A stretch of DNA of 8,891 nt from the NCBI GenBank assembly GCA_003223595.1, contig QHVR01000597.1, positions 1 through 8,891 of the forward strand. The letters run 5' to 3'. Made by a program: the position numbers and the translations under genes. Shown here in pieces: positions 6,033 through 8,891 of the stretch. Within the stretch, counting starts at the first letter, position 1, and each line of letters begins with the position of its first letter. The notes beneath the pieces were generated by a model, which worked only from the letters and a program-made list of their open reading frames with translations, ran no database searches and was not told where the DNA came from. This DNA is from Acidobacteriota bacterium (GTDB lineage Bacteria; Acidobacteriota; Terriglobia; Terriglobales; Acidobacteriaceae).

Positions 6033-7070
6033 TTACAGCTGGTCGTCCGGTCCGTAGGCGGACGCGGGCAACGGTACGTTCGACGTCGGTCCGGGTACGG
6101 CATTGCCGTGCTCGTCGATCTTCATTCCGAGACTCAGTCCCATTGACGACAATATCTCTTTGATCTCGTTCAGCGACTTGCGGCCGAAATTCTTGGTCTT
6201 CAGCATCTCCGCTTCAGTCTTCTGCACGAGCTCGCCGATCGTCTGAATGTTTGCATTCTTCAGGCAGTTGTAGCTGCGCACTGAAAGCTCGAGTTCTTCC
6301 ACCGAGCGGTTCAGGTTCTCGTTGTGAATCTCAGGCTTGCGATCATCCGAAGACGAAGTACCAGTTTCGATCTCTTCCTCGAAATTGATAAAGATATTCA
6401 TGTGGTCCTTGAGCAGCTTCGCCGCCAGGCCAATCGAATCAGCCGGCGCAATGGAGCCGTTGGTCCACACTTCGAGTGTGAGCTTGTCGTAGTCGGTAAT
6501 CTGTCCCAGACGCGCCGCTTCTACGGTGTAGTTGCATTTGCGCACCGGCGAGTGCACGGAGTCGATCGGAATGAATCCGATCCCGAGGTCCTCGTCGAAG
6601 TTCTTGTCGGCGGAAACATATCCGCGGCCGCGCTTCAGCCGCATTTCCATGTCGAGTTTGCCGCCCTCGCTGACCGTCGCAATGTAAACATCTTTATCCA
6701 GCACTTCGACATCCCCATCCGCTTCGATCATGCCGCTCGTAACAACGCCCGGCTGATCCGCCCGCAGGTAGATCGCTTTCGGAGCATCGCCCGCGAGTTT
6801 GAATGGAATCTGCTTCAGGTTGAGAATGATGTCGGTCGCATCCTCCACCACGCCGGGGATGGACTGAAATTCGTGCAGCACGCCTTCCATCTTCACCGCG
6901 GTCACGGCGGCGCCTTCGATGGAGCTCAGTAGCACGCGCCGCAGGGCATTGCCCACGGTGGTGCCGAATCCGCGCTCAAACGGCTGCGCCCAAAAGATGC
7001 CGTATTTGTCGGTGAGAGTGGACTGGTCAACTGCGAGACGTTTCGGTTTCTGAAAACCTTTCCAAAGCAT
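6033..7070 (-). CDS. rpoA: DNA-directed RNA polymerase alpha subunit
   Basis: The alpha subunit dimerises to nucleate RNA polymerase assembly, and its C-terminal domain binds UP-element DNA and activators. It has 345 residues. The NTD (~1-232) includes FERGFGTTVGNALRRVLLSS, the dimer/assembly region, and PVRKCNYTVEAARLGQ. A linker (~233-257) is followed by the CTD, NRSVEELELSVRSYNCLK... to GLSLGMKI (~258-318). By my count the DNA-contact residues fall at the same numbers as in E. coli: R265, N268, C269, G296, K298 and S299. About 25 extra residues (DEHGNAVPG to the end) follow the CTD core. The start is supported by a strong AAGGAG about 7 nt upstream of ATG 7070. It lies between rpsD and rplQ, as in most bacteria. 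Confidence 0.99.
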   Translation of the reverse strand: MLWKGFQKPKRLAVDQSTLTDKYGIFWAQPFERGFGTTVGNALRRVLLSSIEGAAVTAVKMEGVLHEFQSIPGVVEDATDIILNLKQIPFKLAGDAPKAIYLRADQPGVVTSGMIEADGDVEVLDKDVYIATVSEGGKLDMEMRLKRGRGYVSADKNFDEDLGIGFIPIDSVHSPVRKCNYTVEAARLGQITDYDKLTLEVWTNGSIAPADSIGLAAKLLKDHMNIFINFEEEIETGTSSSDDRKPEIHNENLNRSVEELELSVRSYNCLKNANIQTIGELVQKTEAEMLKTKNFGRKSLNEIKEILSSMGLSLGMKIDEHGNAVPGPTSNVPLPASAYGPDDQL

Positions 7071-7169
7071 TTGTTTCTCCTTCGGCCGTTTGGCTCAATC
7101 CTGACTCGCTGAGTGGTCCAACTCAGGTCATAGTTAGGAAAGGCTGATCTGGCTCGAATGTGTGGACCA

Positions 7170-7247
7170 GTTTCGCGTTTCCAGTTTCGGGTTTCACCGA
7201 GAACATTCGTTCTTCTCGCGAAACTCGAAACCCGAAACTTGAAACTT
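7170..7247. repeat. Paired inverted heptamer arrays, rpsD-rpoA spacer
   Basis: Left array (7170-7197): GTTTCGC, GTTTCCA, GTTTCGG, GTTTCAC. Right array (7220-7247): GAAACTC, GAAACCC, GAAACTT, GAAACTT. Bases 7177-7195 pair with 7227-7245 over 19 bp with one mismatch. The 22-nt centre contains a smaller imperfect hairpin (GAAC/GTTC around ATTC). The last heptamer overlaps two bases of the rpsD stop codon (7246-7248). The remaining spacer to rpoA (7071-7169) shows no other feature except the rpoA Shine-Dalgarno. Confidence 0.9.
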
Positions 7248-7875
7248 ACTTGCTGTACAACTCAACAATCAACTGCTCGTTAACCGGCAGCTGAATATCT
7301 TCCCGCTTGGGCAATGAGAGAATCCGCGCCTTGTAATTGTCGCGATCGACCTCAAGCCAACTGGGCAACGTGCCATGGCTGGCGAATTCCTTGGCCAACT
7401 CGAGCACGGTGAGCTTCTTGCTGTTTTCGCGAATGGAAATTTCCTCGCCCGCGCTCACTTCGTAAGAAGGAATGTTGACCTTGCGGTTGTCGACGGCCAC
7501 GTGTCCGTGACGCACCAATTGCCGCGCCTGGCGCCGCGACTGCGCGAATCCCAGACGGAATACAACGTTGTCCAGACGCCGCTCCAGTTGCTGCAGCAGC
7601 TTCTCGCCGGTCACGCCCTTGGAGCGCGCGGCCTTCTCGAAGTAGTTACGGAACTGCCCTTCCTGCGTGAAGTAGATTCGCTTCGCTTTCTGCTTCTCAC
7701 GCAGCTGCAGGCCGTACCCTACAATCTTGGCCTTGCGGTCTTTGCCATGTTGTCCGGGAGCGAAGTTGCGCTTCTCGATGGGACACTTATCGCTAAAACA
7801 TTTCGCGCCTTTGAGGAACAGCTTCATGCCCTCGCGGCGGCATAGACGGCAGACTGCATCGGTATAACGTGCCAT
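7246..7875 (-). CDS. rpsD: 30S ribosomal protein S4 (zinc-binding type)
   Basis: S4 is a primary 16S rRNA-binding protein that starts 30S assembly; in several bacteria it also represses its own operon. It has 209 residues, the usual length. The N-terminal region keeps four cysteines (C9, C12, C26, C31), the same spacing as zinc-binding S4 proteins such as that of Thermus. The body has KRNFAPGQHGKDRK and YGLQLREKQK. The S4 RNA-binding domain (~99-163) includes RRLDNVVFRLGFAQSRRQAR, QLVRHGHVAVDNRKVNIPSY and the EEISIRE segment. A strong AAGGAG sits 4 nt upstream of ATG 7875. No S4-binding pseudoknot leader can be judged here, since in the best-known case it lies upstream of rpsM, outside the window. 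Confidence 0.99.
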   Translation of the reverse strand: MARYTDAVCRLCRREGMKLFLKGAKCFSDKCPIEKRNFAPGQHGKDRKAKIVGYGLQLREKQKAKRIYFTQEGQFRNYFEKAARSKGVTGEKLLQQLERRLDNVVFRLGFAQSRRQARQLVRHGHVAVDNRKVNIPSYEVSAGEEISIRENSKKLTVLELAKEFASHGTLPSWLEVDRDNYKARILSLPKREDIQLPVNEQLIVELYSK

Positions 7876-7887
7876 GTTTCTCCTTGA

Positions 7888-7899
7888 TAAACCGGTTTA
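7888..7899. other. 12-bp perfect palindrome upstream of rpsD
   Basis: TAAACCGGTTTA is self-complementary over 12 bp and lies just upstream of the rpsD Shine-Dalgarno AAGGAG. It could be a chance palindrome, a short stem or a protein site. No T-run or promoter accompanies it. Confidence 0.3.
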
Positions 7900-7936
7900 C
7901 GGGACTGGCTTCCCTTCCTCCCGGTTGTGATTGTCG

Positions 7937-7991
7937 GTTTCGACTTTCGAGTTTCTAGTCTTTCGAAACTCGAAACCGAAACTTGAAACTA
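7937..7991. repeat. Paired inverted heptamer arrays with no loop, rpsK-rpsD spacer
   Basis: Left array (7937-7964): GTTTCGA, CTTTCGA, GTTTCTA, GTCTTTC. Right array (7965-7991): GAAACTC, GAAACC (6 nt), GAAACTT, GAAACTA. The arrays abut directly. The best fold pairs 7945-7955 with 7965-7975 (11 bp perfect, 9-nt loop), then 7937-7942 with 7977-7982 (6 bp) across a small internal loop. The final heptamer fully contains the rpsK stop codon (7989-7991, TAG on the minus strand). Confidence 0.88.
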
Positions 7992-8423
7992 GACTCTACG
8001 TCTTTTCGGCGGTCGGCATCCGTTGTGCGGAATCGGCGTCACATCGCGAATCGAGCGCACTTCAATTCCAGACGCAGCCAGCGCGCGTACAGCCGATTCG
8101 CGCCCCGACCCTGGACCGCTCACCCGCACGTCCACGCTGCGGACTCCATGATCGCGCGCCATGTTCGCCGCATTCGATGCCGCCTGTTGCGCGGCGAATG
8201 GTGTTCCTTTGCGCGACCCGCGAAAGCCCAGCGATCCCGAACTCTTCCACGACAGAACGTTCCCGTTCATGTCAGAAATCGTCACGATCGTGTTATTGAA
8301 GGATGCCTGCACGTAAGCCAGCCCATGCGGCACGTGCTTGCGCTCCTTCTTCTTGAATGTCTTCTTCTTGCCTTTTTTGTCCGGCGCGGCTCCGGTGCCA
8401 CCCGCTGCTGCTGGTTTTGCCAT
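7989..8423 (-). CDS. rpsK: 30S ribosomal protein S11
   Basis: S11 is a platform protein of the 30S subunit near the mRNA exit. It has 144 residues against about 129 in E. coli. The difference is a Gly/Ala/Lys-rich N-terminal extension (residues ~1-27). The core is unmistakable: AYVQASFNNTIVTISD, GSLGFRGSRKGTPFAAQ, VSGPGSGRESAVRAL, and the C-terminus VTPIPHNGCRPPKRRRV, including the HNG segment that is isoaspartylated in E. coli S11. ATG 8423 has no good Shine-Dalgarno; only a GAGAA sequence contributed by the repeat array lies about 9 nt upstream. The TAG stop lies inside the last heptamer of the downstream repeat element. It is transcribed between rpsM and rpsD. Confidence 0.98.
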   Translation of the reverse strand: MAKPAAAGGTGAAPDKKGKKKTFKKKERKHVPHGLAYVQASFNNTIVTISDMNGNVLSWKSSGSLGFRGSRKGTPFAAQQAASNAANMARDHGVRSVDVRVSGPGSGRESAVRALAASGIEVRSIRDVTPIPHNGCRPPKRRRV

Positions 8424-8430
8424 AAATAAA

Positions 8431-8518
8431 GTTTCTCAGTTCTCAGTTCTCAGCTCTCAGCAAACCCGTCCAATTCCCGTTTTTAACGGAGAACTGGCAA
8501 CTGAGAACTGACAACTGC
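8431..8518. repeat. Paired inverted heptamer arrays (AGTTCTC/RAACTGN type), rpsM-rpsK spacer
   Basis: Left array (8431-8458): GTTTCTC, AGTTCTC, AGTTCTC, AGCTCTC. Right array (8491-8518): GAACTGG, CAACTGA, GAACTGA, CAACTGC. Bases 8437-8453 pair with 8501-8517 over 17 bp with one mismatch. The 32-nt centre contains CCGTT/AACGG (8477-8481/8485-8489). The outer right end is 2 nt from the rpsM stop (8521-8523), and the left end is 7 nt from the rpsK start. Its unit differs in sequence from the other three elements but has the same 7-nt period and 4+4 layout. Confidence 0.88.
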
Positions 8519-8520
8519 CT

Positions 8521-8891
8521 TTAGGTCTTTGCCGCCGACTTCTTCTTCTGCGCTACTGTTCCCTTACGCGGACCTTTGCGCGTCCGAGCATTGGTGTGCG
8601 TCCGTTGACCACGCACGGGCAGGTTCCGGCGGTGTCGGAATCCGCGATAGGAGCCGATTTCGATGAGACGCTTGATATTCATCGAAACTTCCTTGCGCAG
8701 ATCACCTTCCACCAAGCCCTCGGCCTCGATGACCGTACGAATCCGGTTAACCTCTTCTTCGCTGAGGTCCTGGACCTTCTTCATGGGATCGACCTTTGCT
8801 TCGTCGAGAATCCGTACCGCGCGTGGATTGCCGATTCCATAAATGTAGGTCAGCGCAATATTAATGTGCTTCTGGCGGGGAAGATCCACGC
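8521..8891 (-). CDS. rpsM: 30S ribosomal protein S13 (5' end outside window)
   Basis: S13 sits in the 30S head and contacts the P-site tRNA and the 50S subunit bridges. The visible part begins ...GVDLPRQKH, which matches residues ~6 onward of the family N-terminus (MARIAGVDLPR). About six codons therefore lie beyond the window edge, and the GTG at 8889-8887 is an internal Val, not a start. Landmarks: IALTYIYGIG, the helical DLSEEEVNRIRTVIE, DLRKEVSMNIKRLIEIGSYRG and the C-terminal RGQRTHTNARTRKGP followed by a Lys-rich tail. It is the first gene of the alpha operon seen here, followed by rpsK. Confidence 0.98.
   Translation of the reverse strand, partial: VDLPRQKHINIALTYIYGIGNPRAVRILDEAKVDPMKKVQDLSEEEVNRIRTVIEAEGLVEGDLRKEVSMNIKRLIEIGSYRGFRHRRNLPVRGQRTHTNARTRKGPRKGTVAQKKKSAAKT

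Noticed and set aside
6324..6932. 202-codon open frame on the plus strand opposite rpoA
   Set aside because: It lies entirely within the conserved alpha-subunit gene in antisense, with no ribosome-binding site or family signature. The same applies to the frame opposite rpsD (7375-7845).
5938..8518. Regularly repeated short units suggested a CRISPR-like array
   Set aside because: Units are 7 nt in direct tandem without variable spacers, and the arrays are separated by whole ribosomal genes. No cas genes are present.
5938..8518. Spacer hairpins as intrinsic terminators inside the ribosomal operon
   Set aside because: None of the stems is followed by a T-run on the minus strand, and termination inside this essential operon is unlikely. 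The only convincing terminator is at 5357-5391.
8887..8889. GTG at 8889-8887 as the rpsM start codon
   Set aside because: S13 proteins have about six conserved residues before VDLPR, and the two remaining bases (GC) fit the preceding Gly codon, so the gene simply runs off the window.

Overview
The window looks like a chromosomal stretch of a GC-rich bacterium. An acidobacterial (Koribacter/Terriglobia-like) source is my best inference, from the M56 peptidase with an 'LGxQQ' coiled-coil tail, the VanZ-like protein and the repeat-filled spacers. No rRNA or other decisive phylogenetic marker is present, so this stays an inference. There is no sign of a plasmid, phage, insertion sequence or CRISPR array.

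Layout. The plus strand carries the 3' end of guaB (IMP dehydrogenase, 1-374), a VanZ-like membrane protein (441-893), and a translationally coupled two-gene unit (965-3402). That unit is a BlaI/MecI-type repressor overlapping by 4 bp an M56 (BlaR1-like) zinc metallopeptidase. A 15-bp perfect dyad just ahead of the repressor is a strong candidate autoregulatory operator. The plus-strand genes meet the minus-strand genes at about 3403-3436. Reading leftward, the minus strand carries rpsM (5' end cut off), rpsK, rpsD, rpoA and rplQ, i.e. the classical alpha ribosomal operon in its usual order. An intrinsic terminator follows, then a small membrane-anchored protein of unknown function and a 12-TM major facilitator transporter.

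How the genes work together. The rpsM-rpsK-rpsD-rpoA-rplQ block is housekeeping: three 30S proteins, the RNA polymerase alpha subunit and one 50S protein, made from one transcript. The BlaI/M56 pair is a probable membrane-signal to repressor-cleavage switch. The peptidase lacks a penicillin-binding sensor domain and instead has a Pro/Ala-rich linker and long heptad repeats after its last membrane segment, so its input signal is unknown.

Most unusual signal. All four spacers inside the ribosomal operon contain the same architecture: four tandem 7-nt units (GTTTCNN or AGTTCTC type) facing four inverted 7-nt units (GAAACNN or RAACTGN type), with the outer end at or within a few bases of the upstream gene's stop codon. 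A fifth, unpaired set of four heptamers lies just after the stop codon of the small membrane protein gene (4754-4781). This looks like a dispersed family of heptamer-based hairpins tied to gene 3' ends.
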